Assembly (NCBI RefSeq): GCF_000379625.1
Contig: NZ_KB903244.1
Span: 20,497 to 84,496, forward strand
DNA: 64,000 nucleotides
Origin: Actinomycetospora chiangmaiensis DSM 45062
GTDB taxonomy: Bacteria > Actinomycetota > Actinomycetes > Mycobacteriales > Pseudonocardiaceae
Reading direction: 5' to 3'
In this document: in pieces, positions 8,823 through 17,892 of the stretch
How positions within the stretch are numbered: the stretch's first letter is position 1
Layout of the letters: every line of letters starts with the position of its first letter
Program-made: the position numbers and the translations under genes
Notes under the pieces: generated by a model
The model's input: only the letters and a program-made list of their open reading frames with translations
Database searches by the model: none
Told to the model about the DNA's origin: nothing

Positions 8823-9284
8823 TCACCCCTCGACGCGCGCCTTCACCGTCGCGAGCGTGCGGGTCATGCCCTCGCGGTTGTGCGACGGGCTGTCCGAGGT
8901 GCGGCCCCGGCCGACGAGCGCGGCGATCGCGGTGCGCTTGTCGATCCAGCGCTGCGTGACCTTCGTGCCGGTGCCCTCGGGCTCCAGGGTGAAGCTCCAG
9001 CGCGCGACCGACTGGCCGGCGACGTCGACGTCCCAGCTGATGTGGCGGGCGGGGTCGTACTCGGCGACGGTGCTCGTCGTCGGCCAGCGCAGGAGGCCCT
9101 TGCGGTTCCAGCCGATGAAGCGCGCGCCCGGCCGAGGGCCGGTGGCGCCGCCGAGCCAGCGGGTCCGGTAGCACTCGGGCGAGATCTCCCCGATGCGGGC
9201 GGGGTCGCCGACGAGCTCCCACACCTTCTCCGGCGGGGCGTCCACGATCTCGCTGACCACCACGTCCGGCGCCTTCTCGGGCAC
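8823..9284 (-). CDS. SRPBCC (START/Bet v1-like) family protein
   Basis: 153 residues from a GTG at 9284 with GAGGAGG about 9 bases upstream. It shows the polyketide cyclase/dehydrase SRPBCC pattern: SEIVDAPPEKVWELVGDPARIGEISPEC at the N-terminus, GARFIGWNRKG, a central strand block WSFTLEPEGTGTKVTQRW, and a C-terminal helix (REGMTRTLATVKARVE). These proteins bind hydrophobic ligands in a deep cavity; the ligand here is unknown. A 12-bp perfect inverted repeat lies about 20 bases upstream and may regulate it. Confidence 0.8.
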   Translation of the reverse strand: MPEKAPDVVVSEIVDAPPEKVWELVGDPARIGEISPECYRTRWLGGATGPRPGARFIGWNRKGLLRWPTTSTVAEYDPARHISWDVDVAGQSVARWSFTLEPEGTGTKVTQRWIDKRTAIAALVGRGRTSDSPSHNREGMTRTLATVKARVEG

Positions 9285-9303
9285 GATCGACCTCCTCGGG
9301 GTA

Positions 9304-9331
9304 CGCGGCGGTACCAACCGGTACCGCCGCG
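9304..9331. promoter_or_regulatory. Perfect 12-bp inverted repeat upstream of the SRPBCC gene
   Basis: Arms CGCGGCGGTACC and GGTACCGCCGCG flank the 4-base loop AACC. The inner GGTACCAACCGGTACC looks like a dimer-binding operator (TetR-like). It lies about 20 bases ahead of the GTG, in the promoter or leader of that gene, so operator or 5'-UTR hairpin is more likely than terminator. Confidence 0.6.
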
Positions 9332-9388
9332 CCACCCTAGAGGTAACCCGGGGCTCCCGTGTCCGGGCGGCGACGCGTGACGCCGCGG

Positions 9389-10344
9389 TCACGCCACCGA
9401 GGGCCCGGCCCGCAGTTCGCGCACCGTCACGCCTCGGTGGCGGCGGACGACGCTGCGGAGTGTGCTCGCGTTGGCGTAACCGACCCGCTCGGCGACGGCC
9501 TCGGTGCTGAGGTCCGTCGTGCGGAGCAGGTGCGCGGCGTGCTCCACCCGGATCGCGGTGATGAAGTCCAGCGGCGAGACCCCCAGCGCCGACGCGGTGG
9601 CCCGCTGCAGGGTGCGCTCGGAGACCCCGAGCGCCCGGGCCGCGACGGGGACACCACCGTGGTCGTCGAGGTGGGACCGGACCCACTGCTCGAACCGGGC
9701 GACCACGGGGTCGGCCCGGGCCACGACCGACGGGATCGCGAACTCGGCCTGTTCCCGCCCTCGCCGATCAACAGGTAGCGCGACACCCGCTCGGCGAGGA
9801 CGGGACTCGCCGCGTGCACGAGGGACAGGACGAGGTTGACGTGCGCGATGGCCGCCCCGGCCGTCGTGACCGGGCCGGACCGGCACAGCATGCAGCTGTC
9901 GTCGAGGCGCACCCGCGGGTAGCGCCGGCGGAAGAGCGGACCGAGCCACCAGCTCGTGGTGGCCGTCCGGCCGTCGAGGACGCCGGCCTCGGCGAGGAAG
10001 AATGTGCCGGTGCAGGCGGCGGCGAGGGGGACGCCGCGCTCGCCGGTCGCCCGGATCAGCTCGAGGGCCGGGGCGTGGCTCGGCGAGGTCACCGTGGCGA
10101 TCAGTCCCTCGGCCTCCTTGACGTTCGTGGCGGGCACCACGAGCAGGTCGGGCCGGTAGGTGTCGGGGTCCGCGACGGCGGCGCTGACGACGTGGCCCGC
10201 TCCGGTCCGCACCGAGGGGGACGACCCGAGGATCGTGATCTTCCAGGGCGGCGGGGGCGAGGGGATGTCCGCCCGCAGCGCGTTCGCCGTCCCGAGGACC
10301 TCACCGACGGCCGCGAGTCCGAAGTCCGCGACCCCGTCGACGAC
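9389..10344 (-). pseudogene. Broken GlxA-type (DJ-1/PfpI + AraC) transcriptional regulator
   Basis: The reading frame encodes the DJ-1-like domain (DLLVVPATN..., the nucleophile-elbow-like AAACTGTFFLAEAGVLDGRTATTSWW, VTTAGAAIAHVNLVLSLV) and, in another frame, the AraC helix-turn-helix domains (ARALGVSERTLQRA, SPLDFITAIRVEHAAHLL, VAERVGYANASTLRSVVRR). The switch falls near 9757-9770, between RYLLIGEGG and QAEFAIPS, indicating a 1- or 2-base indel. At the 5' end homology runs up to about 10344 (VVDGVADFGLAAVGEVLGTANALRAD) with no ATG, GTG or TTG before an in-frame stop, so the first ~10-20 codons are missing. A sequencing error could explain the frameshift but not the missing start. Confidence 0.8.
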
Positions 10345-10346
10345 GC

Positions 10347-10949
10347 ATGTCGACGATCAACGCGAACCACCGCTACCCGGACTACCTCGCGCAGGGTCTG
10401 GCGGGCCGGAACATCTCGGTGATCAACCAGGGCGTGGCCGGCCAACGGCTCCTGTTCGACAACATCGGCCCGAGCTCGCTGAACTCGTTCGGCCTCAACG
10501 TCGTGAACCTCCCGCGCGTGCGGGCGATCATCCTGCAGGTGGGCATCAACGACCTCGCGAACCCGCCGTTCATCGGGGCCCCGGGACGTCACCCGGAGCG
10601 CATCTCCGCCCAGCAGGTCATCGACGGGATGAAGCAGTTCATCGACATGGCCCGCAGTCGGGGAATCGTCGTGTTCGCGACCACCATCACCCCGAGCGGG
10701 GACCTGACTTGGCCGGCACGCGGATTGTTCGAGACCTATTCGCTGCCCGACGTCGTGGCCAAGCGACTCGCGGTCAACGCGTGGATCCGCGAGAGCCGGT
10801 ACGCGCCGGTCATCGACTTCGACAAGGCGCTGCTCGACCCGGCCAACCCGAACTCGCTGCGCCCCGACCTCGCGAGTGCGGGCAACCTGCACCCGAACGA
10901 CAAGGGCTATCAGGTGATGGCCGAGACGGCCCTGGCCGCCCGCCCGTGA
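10347..10949 (+). pseudogene. 5'-truncated SGNH/GDSL hydrolase
   Basis: 200 codons from an ATG at 10347 encode the C-terminal two-thirds of an SGNH hydrolase: NANHRYPDYLA, NQGVAGQR (Gly of block II), ILQVGINDLA (Asn of block III), and the terminal DLASAGNLHPNDKGYQ with catalytic Asp/His. The N-terminal GDSIT block with the catalytic Ser, which normally ends just before ...ST-N-ANHR, and any signal peptide are absent. The ATG lacks a ribosome binding site. The truncation point coincides with the missing 5' end of the divergent GlxA gene, so this is probably a remnant without esterase activity. Confidence 0.8.
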
Positions 10950-10992
10950 CGACCCGATCCCGGCGCACCCCGCCGACCGACGGAGGCCGGCC

Positions 10993-11505
10993 ATGACCGC
11001 GACCACCACGCCCGGGAACACCGGGTACCGGGGCGAGCACGTCGACGTCACGTCCACGAAGCCGTTCGACGAGGTCGTCGCCGACCTCCGGGCGGAGCTC
11101 GGCACCGCGTCCACCGACCGTCTGATGGACCGACTGGCCGGCAGCGCGACGTGGGAGGAGTTCAGCGCCGAGTGCGCGGGATTCGCGGGGCGCAGCAACC
11201 TCATCGAGGTCGGGTTCCTCGACTGGGGGCGCGTGGCCACCCTCGCGGGGACGCCGATGCGCGCCAAGCTCTTCGTGCTCGGCAACCCGCTCACCGCGCG
11301 CAAGCTGCTCGCGGCGGGCGGTCCCGAGGTCGGGCTGCACCTCCCGACGCAGATGCTCGTCCACGAGGACGCCGAGGGCGTCACCCACGTGTCCTACGAC
11401 CGCTTCGGCCCGATCATGGCGGCGTACGGGAAGGACGACCTCGACACGGTCGCGGGGGTGATCGACGGCGTGCTGGCCGGGCTCGCCGCCGCGGCGACGG
11501 CCTGA
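10993..11505 (+). CDS. DUF302 domain protein
   Basis: 170 residues with GGAGG a few bases before the ATG. The N-terminal DVTSTKPFDEVVADLRAELG is the typical DUF302 opening; later FVLGNPLTARKLLAAGGPEVGLHLPTQMLVHED and SYDRFGPIMAAYG match the rest of the domain. No signal peptide or membrane segment. DUF302 proteins are widespread, structurally related to heme or sulfur-handling proteins in some cases, but without an agreed function. Confidence 0.8.
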   Translation: MTATTTPGNTGYRGEHVDVTSTKPFDEVVADLRAELGTASTDRLMDRLAGSATWEEFSAECAGFAGRSNLIEVGFLDWGRVATLAGTPMRAKLFVLGNPLTARKLLAAGGPEVGLHLPTQMLVHEDAEGVTHVSYDRFGPIMAAYGKDDLDTVAGVIDGVLAGLAAAATA

Positions 11506-11514
11506 CCGCCCGGC

Positions 11515-11546
11515 CCGGCCCGTTCCCGACGTCGGGAGCGGGCCGG
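11515..11546. terminator. Convergent hairpin terminator
   Basis: Arms CCGGCCCGTTCCCGAC and GTCGGGAGCGGGCCGG are complementary at all positions except one G-T wobble, with no separate loop. It lies between the stop of the DUF302 gene (11505) and the stop of the convergent FKBP gene (11558) and has no long T tract, as is common in GC-rich actinobacteria. Confidence 0.75.
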
Positions 11547-11557
11547 CCCGGGTCCGT

Positions 11558-11956
11558 CTAGTTGACCTTGACGAGGTCCACGACGAACACCAGGTGGGCG
11601 TTCGGCGGGATGACGCCGCCGGCGCCCTGCGGGCCGTAGCCCTGGTGCGGGGGCACGACGAGGATGCGGCGGCCGCCCTCGCGCATGCCCGAGATGCCCA
11701 GCTTGAACCCGTCGATGACCTGCCCGAGCGGGAACTCGACGGGCGCCCCGCCGCGGCTCCACGACGAGTCGAACTCCGAGGAGTTCGACACGAGGCGGCC
11801 CTCGTACTGCACCTGCACGGTGTCGCGGTGGCTCGCCTCGGCGCCGCCGCCGACGACGAGGTCGGTGATGTCCAGGTCGCTCGGGAGGGTGTCGGGGGTG
11901 ACCGACGCACCCGGGGCACGGGTGAGGTCGTCGGCGTTCTCCACGGTGACTGCCAT
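11558..11956 (-). CDS. FKBP-type peptidyl-prolyl cis-trans isomerase
   Basis: 132 residues. The FKBP fold is complete: VQVQYEGRLVSNSSEFDSSWSRG, FPLGQVIDGFKLGISGMREGGRRILVVPPHQGYG, and the final IPPNAHLVFVVDLVKVN. Most drug/substrate pocket residues are recognisable (Tyr, Phe, Asp, Phe, VIDGF, IPPNA). No export signal, so cytosolic. The enzyme accelerates proline isomerisation during protein folding. The start at 11956 is supported by the clean N-terminal linker MAVTVENADD. Confidence 0.92.
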   Translation of the reverse strand: MAVTVENADDLTRAPGASVTPDTLPSDLDITDLVVGGGAEASHRDTVQVQYEGRLVSNSSEFDSSWSRGGAPVEFPLGQVIDGFKLGISGMREGGRRILVVPPHQGYGPQGAGGVIPPNAHLVFVVDLVKVN

Positions 11957-11979
11957 GCCCCCACCGTAGGGGTCGCGGC

Positions 11980-13791
11980 TCAGTCCTTCGGCGCGAGGCC
12001 CAGCAGCGAGCGGGCCTTGGCGCCCACCGTCTCCCGCACGCCGTTGGCGATGATCGAGAGCATGTCGGGGTCCCCGGAGACCTGCGAGCGGGCCGTGTTG
12101 AACGCCTGCGAGAGGGTCACGTGCGGCGGCACCAGCGGGATGTCCTTGTCGACCTTGGCGTCGATGACGAACGGCCGGTCGGCGGCCAGCGCGGCGTCCC
12201 AGGCGGCCCCGATGTCGGCGCGCTCGGTGAGGGTGACCCCGCCCAGCCCGAGGAGCTTCGCCCACTCCGCGTACGGGATCGGGGGCAGGGACTGCGACTG
12301 CGGGTCCGGTGCCTCGCCGAGCATCCCGCGCGTCTCCCACGAGACGTAGGAGAGGTCGTCGTTGGAGAGGACGAGGAAAACCATCCGCGGGTCGGCCCAG
12401 GTCCGCCAGTAGCGGGCCACGGTGATGAGCTCGTTGACCCCGTTCATCTGCATGGCGCCGTCGCCCACCAGCCCGACGACGGGTCGGTCCGGGTGCGCGG
12501 TCTTCGCCGCGATCGCGTACGGCAGGGCGCCGCCCATGGACAGGAGCGTGCCGGACAGCGAGCCGCGCTGGCTCGGCTTCAGCGACAGGTCGCGGGCGTA
12601 CCAGGACGTGGCGGTGCCGCAGTCGACGGCGACGAGGGCGTCGTCGGGCAGGCGCTCGTCGAGGCCGCGGACCACGAGCTCGGGGTTGAGCGCCGAGGTG
12701 TGCTGGTGCGCGCGCTGCTCGGAGTACTCGCGCCAGGAGGCGGTCCACCGCTCGACGTGCGCCCGCCAGGTGGGGTCGGTCTTGTCCTGCAGGAGCGGGA
12801 GCAGGGCCTGCAGGGTCGTCGCGGCGTCGCCGGTGAGGTTGACGTCGGTGTGGTACCGGATGCCGCAGCGGGACCCGTCGACGTCGATCTGCACCGCCCG
12901 GGCCTGGCCGGGGGCCGGGTAGTACTCGGTGTAGGGCATCGTCGAGCCGACGATGAGCAGGGTGTCGCACTCGCGCATGAGGTGCCACGAGGCCGTGGTG
13001 CCGAGCAGGCCGATCGCGCCGCAGTTCCAGGGCGAGCGCTCGTCGATGACGCCCTTGCCGAGCAGGGCGGTGGTCAGGCCCGCGCCCAGCCGGTTCGCGA
13101 CCTCCGTCAGTTCGGTCGACGCCCCGAGCGCACCCGCCCCCGCGAGGACCGCCACCTTCTCCCCCGCGTTCAGCACCGCGGCCGCGGCCTCGAGAGCCGC
13201 CGGTGCCGGGGCGCCCGGGTCGGACGACGGGACGGCGGAGGTCTGGTAGTAGCCGTGCGCGTCCGGCGGCTCCGGCACGGCCTTCTCCTCCAGCACGTCG
13301 CTGGGCAGGATCACGACGGAGACGGTGCGGTCGGCGAGCGCGGAGCGGCAGGCCCGGTCGACGATGTGCCGCACCTGCGAGGGGTCCTTCACCTCGGCGA
13401 CGTAGCCCCCGACGTCGGCGAACAGCGTGCCGAGGTCGACCTCCTGGTAGTAGCCGCCGGCCTGCGCGGTCTGTGCGGTGTGCCCGAGGAGGGCGACGAC
13501 GGGCTGGTGGTCGAGCTTGGCGTCGTACAGGCCGTTGAGGGCGTGGATGGCGCCCGGGCCGCTGGTCACGACGCAGCAGCCGATGGGCGAGCCGCCGTAC
13601 TTGACGTCCGCACAGGCGGCGAAGGCGGCCGTCTCCTCGTGCCGGACCTGCACGAACTCCGCGTCCTCCCGGCCCGGCAGGGCGGTGAAGATCCCGCCGA
13701 TGCCGTCCCCCGGGTAGCCGTAGAAGCGGTGCACGCCCCAGGCCGCCAGGCGGTCGAGGACGTGCTCGGCCACGTTCTTCGGTGCGCTCAC
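11980..13791 (-). CDS. Thiamine pyrophosphate-dependent enzyme, PoxB/acetolactate-synthase-like
   Basis: 603 residues in three ThDP-family domains. N-terminal Pyr domain: YGYPGDGIGGIF and VRHEETAAFAA with the activating Glu. Middle domain: AVLAGAGALGASTEL. C-terminal PP domain: SMGGALPYAIAAKTAHPDRPVVGLVGDGAMQMNGVNELITVARY with the GDG...N cofactor motif (N present as MNG/NEL). The CGTATSWYARD segment precedes it. The closest recognisable group is pyruvate oxidase/dehydrogenase (quinone)-like proteins; the E. coli PoxB C-terminal lipid-binding tail is not evident. Oxidative decarboxylation of pyruvate or another 2-oxo acid is inferred. Next gene upstream is a GST-like reductase, 30 bases away. 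Confidence 0.85.
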   Translation of the reverse strand: MSAPKNVAEHVLDRLAAWGVHRFYGYPGDGIGGIFTALPGREDAEFVQVRHEETAAFAACADVKYGGSPIGCCVVTSGPGAIHALNGLYDAKLDHQPVVALLGHTAQTAQAGGYYQEVDLGTLFADVGGYVAEVKDPSQVRHIVDRACRSALADRTVSVVILPSDVLEEKAVPEPPDAHGYYQTSAVPSSDPGAPAPAALEAAAAVLNAGEKVAVLAGAGALGASTELTEVANRLGAGLTTALLGKGVIDERSPWNCGAIGLLGTTASWHLMRECDTLLIVGSTMPYTEYYPAPGQARAVQIDVDGSRCGIRYHTDVNLTGDAATTLQALLPLLQDKTDPTWRAHVERWTASWREYSEQRAHQHTSALNPELVVRGLDERLPDDALVAVDCGTATSWYARDLSLKPSQRGSLSGTLLSMGGALPYAIAAKTAHPDRPVVGLVGDGAMQMNGVNELITVARYWRTWADPRMVFLVLSNDDLSYVSWETRGMLGEAPDPQSQSLPPIPYAEWAKLLGLGGVTLTERADIGAAWDAALAADRPFVIDAKVDKDIPLVPPHVTLSQAFNTARSQVSGDPDMLSIIANGVRETVGAKARSLLGLAPKD

Positions 13792-13821
13792 GACCTCGGG
13801 CTACCCCGGGCGACGGCGGCC

Positions 13822-14862
13822 TCACATGTCGATCGGCGCCAGCGGCCGCAGCGGGTGCTCCAGCGGCTCCGGGGCGGTGCCCTCCGGGCCGAACGGTGAG
13901 CCGCCGAGCTCCTCGCGGTGGTGGGGCGTCAACCAGGCCGACGGCTCCGGGCCGAGCGGGACGATCTGCGTCGGGTTGATCGTCGTCTGGACCATGTAGT
14001 AGTGGCGCTTGATGTGGTCGAAGTCGACCGTGTCGCCGAACCCGGGGGTCTGGTAGAGGTCGCGGGCGTAGGCCCACAGCGCGCCGAACTCGGCGAGCTT
14101 CTGCCGGTTGCACTTGAAGTGCGACTGGTACACCGCGTCGAAGCGGGCGAGCGTGGTGAAGAGCCGGATGTCGGCCTCGGTGATGTGGTCGCCCACGAGG
14201 TAGCGCTGGTTCTCCAGCCGCTCGTCGAGCTCGTCGAGCCGGGCGAAGAGGGCGTTGTAGGCCTCCTCGTAGCGGGTCTGCCGCGTCGCGAACCCGGCCT
14301 TGTAGACGCCGTTGTTGACGTCGTGGAAGACGCCCTCGTTGACCTCGTCGATCTCGGCGCGCAGGTCCTCGGGGTAGAGGTCCGGGGCCCCGGCGCGCTG
14401 GTGGGCGCGCCACTGCTGCCCGAGGTCGATCGTGATCTGGGGGTAGTCGTTCGTGACGAGATGCCCCGACGGGACGTCGACGATCGCCGGGACGGAGACG
14501 CCGTTCTCGGTGCCGTCCTCCGGGTCGCGGGCGAGGTAGGCCTGCTCGAGGTGGGTGTAGCCGAGGACGGGGTCGACGCCGCCCTCGTCGAGCGAGAACC
14601 GCCAGGACCGGTCGTCCTGCAGCGGGTCGGTGACGGCGAGCGAGATCGCGTCCTCGAGGCCCATGAGGCGGCGCACGATGACCGAGCGGTGCGCCCACGG
14701 GCAGGCGAGGGAGACGACGAGGCGGTAGCGCCCCGGTTCCGCGGGCCACTCCCCCTCGCCCGACGGGTCCGCGACGATCCGGTCGGTGAACCGGGGCCCG
14801 CGGCGCTTGAACGAGCCGCTGGAGTCGGCGTAGGCCTTCGTGTTGCCGGCAGTGGTGCTCAC
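13822..14862 (-). CDS. Glutathionyl-hydroquinone reductase-like (ECM4/YqjG family) thiol reductase
   Basis: 346 residues. The N-terminal thioredoxin-like domain has the SLACPWAHRSVIVRRLMGLE motif in which the Cys is the catalytic residue of the omega-class ECM4/YqjG family; SGHLVTNDYPQITIDLG marks the cis-Pro/substrate region; the helical C-terminal domain (NQRYLVGDHITEADIRLFTTLARFDAVYQSHFKCNRQ) is typical. Actinobacteria use mycothiol rather than glutathione, so the cosubstrate here is probably mycothiol (inference). The family reduces thiol conjugates of quinones. Probably in one transcript with the ThDP enzyme; divergent from ppc. Confidence 0.88.
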   Translation of the reverse strand: MSTTAGNTKAYADSSGSFKRRGPRFTDRIVADPSGEGEWPAEPGRYRLVVSLACPWAHRSVIVRRLMGLEDAISLAVTDPLQDDRSWRFSLDEGGVDPVLGYTHLEQAYLARDPEDGTENGVSVPAIVDVPSGHLVTNDYPQITIDLGQQWRAHQRAGAPDLYPEDLRAEIDEVNEGVFHDVNNGVYKAGFATRQTRYEEAYNALFARLDELDERLENQRYLVGDHITEADIRLFTTLARFDAVYQSHFKCNRQKLAEFGALWAYARDLYQTPGFGDTVDFDHIKRHYYMVQTTINPTQIVPLGPEPSAWLTPHHREELGGSPFGPEGTAPEPLEHPLRPLAPIDM

Positions 14863-14978
14863 GTGACCCGAGATTCCCCCGCGCAGGTGTACGGGAACCG
14901 TCTTCCGGGGAACGATGGCCGACGTCCCCCGCTGGCGTGGGCGTCCGCTGACCCCACGCGCGAGGAGACACGTCGCAG

Positions 14979-17753
14979 ATGAGCACCGGCCGCCGTTCCG
15001 ACACCGTCTCGAACGAGTCCAGCGTCTCCTCCGAGTCCGAGCACTCCGCGCTGCGCACCGACATCCGCCGGCTGTCCACCCTGCTGGGGAAGACCCTGGC
15101 GCGGCAGAACGGCGAGGACATGCTCGACCTCGTCGAGAAGGTGCGCCACCTCGTCCGCGAGGTGCCCGAGCGGGGCGACACCGAGATCCGCGACCTGCTC
15201 GCCTCGCTCGACCCCGGGACGGCGGCCGTGCTCGCCCGCGCGTTCGCCACGTACTTCCACCTGGCCAACGTCGCCGAGCAGACCCACCGGGCCTCGGAGC
15301 GGCGCGCGGTGCACGAGGGCGGGGAGGGCCCGATCCACCTGCTCGCGGAGCGGCTGGTCACCGAGGCCGACCCGGACGAGGTCGCGACCGCGCTGTCCCG
15401 CCTGCAGCTCAAGCCCACCTTCACCGCGCACCCCACCGAGGCGCAGCGCCAGTCGGTGCTGGGCAAGCTGCGGGCGATCGCGGGCATCCTCGGCGACGGG
15501 CTGCCCGAGGACGTCGCGGAGACCAAGCTCGCGCGCCTCGTCGACCTCATGTGGCAGACCGACGAGATCCGCCCGGAGCGCCCCACGGTGCTCGACGAGG
15601 CCCGCTCGGTCGCCTACTACCTCGAGCAGCTCGGCCGTCACGCCGTCCCCGAGGTGCTCACCGTGCTCGACGAGGAGCTCGACCGCGTCGGGCTGCACCT
15701 GCCGGAGGGCGCCCGGCCGCTCGTGCTCGGCTGCTGGGTGGGCGGTGACCGCGACGGCAACCCCAACGTGACCGCGGAGCTCACCACCGACGTCATGACC
15801 GTCTACGCCGACCGCGGCGTGCGCATCCAGCTCGGCCTGATCGAGGAGCTGGTGCAGGAGCTCTCGATGTCGACCCGGCTGGTGGGTGTCAGCGAGGACC
15901 TGCGCCGCAGCCTCGCCAAGGACCGGCGCCACCTGCCGGAGATCTACGACCGGTTCGTGCGGCTCAACGCCGAGGAGCCCTACCGGCTCAAGTGCTCCTA
16001 CGTGTACGCCCGGCTCGAGAACACCCGCGCCCGCTACGCCGCCGGCACCCCGCACGTCCCCGGCCGCGACTACCTGGGCTCGACGGAGTACCTGCACGAC
16101 CTCGAGGTGATGGACCGCTCGCTGCGCTCCCACCAGGGCGACCGGATTGCCGACGGGACGCTGCGCGACGTCATGCGCACCGCGAACGCGGTCGGCCTGC
16201 ACCTCGCGTCGATGGACGTCCGCGAGCACACCAAGTTCCACCACACCGCGCTCGCGGCGCTGTTCGACCGGCTCGGGGAGCTGGAGACGCCCTACGGCGA
16301 GCTCGACCACGCCCACCGGATCGAGGTGCTGTCCGCCGAGCTGGCCGGGCGGCGGGCGCTGACCCCGCGGCGCAACTGGCAGGCCATCGGCGACGACAGC
16401 TTCCGCGAAACCCTGGAGGTCTTCGACACCATCCGCGAGGTGCAGGAGACCTACGGCGAGGAGGCCCTGCACACCTACATCATGTCCATGGCCCAAAACG
16501 TGGACGACGTCCTCGCCGTGGCGGTCCTCGCGCGCGAGGCCGGCCTGATCGAGTTGACCGTCGACGGGGCGCGCTCGTCGATCGACATCGTGCCGCTGTT
16601 CGAGACGGCGACCGAGCTGAAGATCTCCGGCGATCTCCTCGACGGGATGCTATCCGACCCGTCGTACCGCGCGATCGTCGCGGCCCGCGGCGACGTCCAG
16701 GAGATGATGCTGGGCTACTCGGACTCCAACAAGGGCGCCGGGATCACGACGAGCCAGTGGTCCATCCACACCGCGCAGCGCCAGCTGCGCGACGTCGCGG
16801 CGAAGCACGGCGTGCGGCTGCGGCTCTTCCACGGCCGGGGCGGGTCGGTCGGACGCGGCGGCGGCCCGGCGGCCGAGGGGATCGCGGCGCAGCCCCACGG
16901 CGTCGTCGACGCGGTGATGAAGGTGACCGAGCAGGGCGAGGTCATCTCGGACAAGTACTCGCTGCCGAGCCTCGCCGAGGACAACCTGGAGATCATGCTC
17001 TCGGCGGTGCTCGAGGCGACGCTGCTGCACCAGACGAGCCGGGTGCCCGCCGACCAGCTCAAGCGCTGGGACGAGGCGATGGACGTCATCAGCGACGCCG
17101 CGCAGGAGGCCTACTCCGGGCTCGTCGGCCACGAGGGGCTGCCCAACTTCTTCACCCAGGCGACCCCGGTGGACGAGCTCTCGATGCTCAACGTCGGGTC
17201 GCGTCCCGGCAAGCGGCCCGGCGCCGGCGGCGACGCCTCGCTCGACGACCTCCGGGCCATCCCGTGGGTGTTCGGCTGGACGCAGACCCGCATGATCGTG
17301 CCGGGTTGGTTCGGGCTGGGCTCGGGGCTGAAGGCGGCCCGCGAGGCGGGTTACGACGACGTCATCGAGGAGATGAAGGACTGGGCGTTCTTCGCGAACC
17401 TGCTCTCCAACGTCGAGATGACCCTGGCGAAGACCGACATGCGCATCGCCGGGTTCTACGTCGCCGAGCTGGTCGACCCGGAGCTCCAGAACGTCTTCGA
17501 GATCATCAAGGCCGAGCACGCGCTGACGCTGCGCGAGGTCCTCGCCCTGTCCCCCGGCGACGCCCTGCTCGCGAACAACCCGCTGCTGCGCCAGACGCTC
17601 GAGGTCCGCGAGAGCTACCTGGAGCCCCTGCACCACCTGCAGGTGCACGCCCTGGCCGAGCGCCGGACCGTCAGCGAGCCCGACCCCGACCTCCAGCGGG
17701 CCCTGCTGCTCACGGTCAACGGCATCTCGGCGGGAATGCGCAATACCGGATAG
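14979..17753 (+). CDS. ppc: Phosphoenolpyruvate carboxylase
   Basis: 924 residues, normal family length. Catalytic signatures are intact: FTAHPTEAQRQSVL (catalytic His), the VGGDRDGNPNV phosphate/Mg site, LGYSDSNKGAG, LFHGRGGSVGRGGGP (PEP and bicarbonate loop), and the invariant C-terminal NTG. GAGGAGA precedes the ATG. The enzyme carboxylates PEP to oxaloacetate, replenishing the citric acid cycle; cytosolic tetramer in the family. Divergent from the GST-like gene with about 115 bases between starts. Confidence 0.97.
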   Translation: MSTGRRSDTVSNESSVSSESEHSALRTDIRRLSTLLGKTLARQNGEDMLDLVEKVRHLVREVPERGDTEIRDLLASLDPGTAAVLARAFATYFHLANVAEQTHRASERRAVHEGGEGPIHLLAERLVTEADPDEVATALSRLQLKPTFTAHPTEAQRQSVLGKLRAIAGILGDGLPEDVAETKLARLVDLMWQTDEIRPERPTVLDEARSVAYYLEQLGRHAVPEVLTVLDEELDRVGLHLPEGARPLVLGCWVGGDRDGNPNVTAELTTDVMTVYADRGVRIQLGLIEELVQELSMSTRLVGVSEDLRRSLAKDRRHLPEIYDRFVRLNAEEPYRLKCSYVYARLENTRARYAAGTPHVPGRDYLGSTEYLHDLEVMDRSLRSHQGDRIADGTLRDVMRTANAVGLHLASMDVREHTKFHHTALAALFDRLGELETPYGELDHAHRIEVLSAELAGRRALTPRRNWQAIGDDSFRETLEVFDTIREVQETYGEEALHTYIMSMAQNVDDVLAVAVLAREAGLIELTVDGARSSIDIVPLFETATELKISGDLLDGMLSDPSYRAIVAARGDVQEMMLGYSDSNKGAGITTSQWSIHTAQRQLRDVAAKHGVRLRLFHGRGGSVGRGGGPAAEGIAAQPHGVVDAVMKVTEQGEVISDKYSLPSLAEDNLEIMLSAVLEATLLHQTSRVPADQLKRWDEAMDVISDAAQEAYSGLVGHEGLPNFFTQATPVDELSMLNVGSRPGKRPGAGGDASLDDLRAIPWVFGWTQTRMIVPGWFGLGSGLKAAREAGYDDVIEEMKDWAFFANLLSNVEMTLAKTDMRIAGFYVAELVDPELQNVFEIIKAEHALTLREVLALSPGDALLANNPLLRQTLEVRESYLEPLHHLQVHALAERRTVSEPDPDLQRALLLTVNGISAGMRNTG

Positions 17754-17892
17754 CGCACGACCACCATTCCCTCCGTCCCCGGATCCCCGCCGTTCGACCC
17801 GTTGTCTCGCCGCGTGATGCCGATCACCATCGAACGCGATCACATCGTGGCATGCACATCGTGGCGATCGAGCTCGGCGGGGAGCACCGTAC

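Noticed and set aside
14863-14978. Small ORFs between the GST-like gene and ppc
   Set aside because: No ribosome binding site or coding bias distinct from the shadows; most likely a divergent promoter.
11961-15586. Upstream extension of the FKBP frame to 1342 codons
   Set aside because: Only the C-terminal 132 residues form FKBP; the rest overlaps the ThDP enzyme, GST and ppc genes and has shadow composition.
17815-17880. Direct repeat CACATCGTGGC upstream of the antiporter as a riboswitch-like element
   Set aside because: Only two short copies without conserved secondary structure; insufficient to name an RNA regulator.
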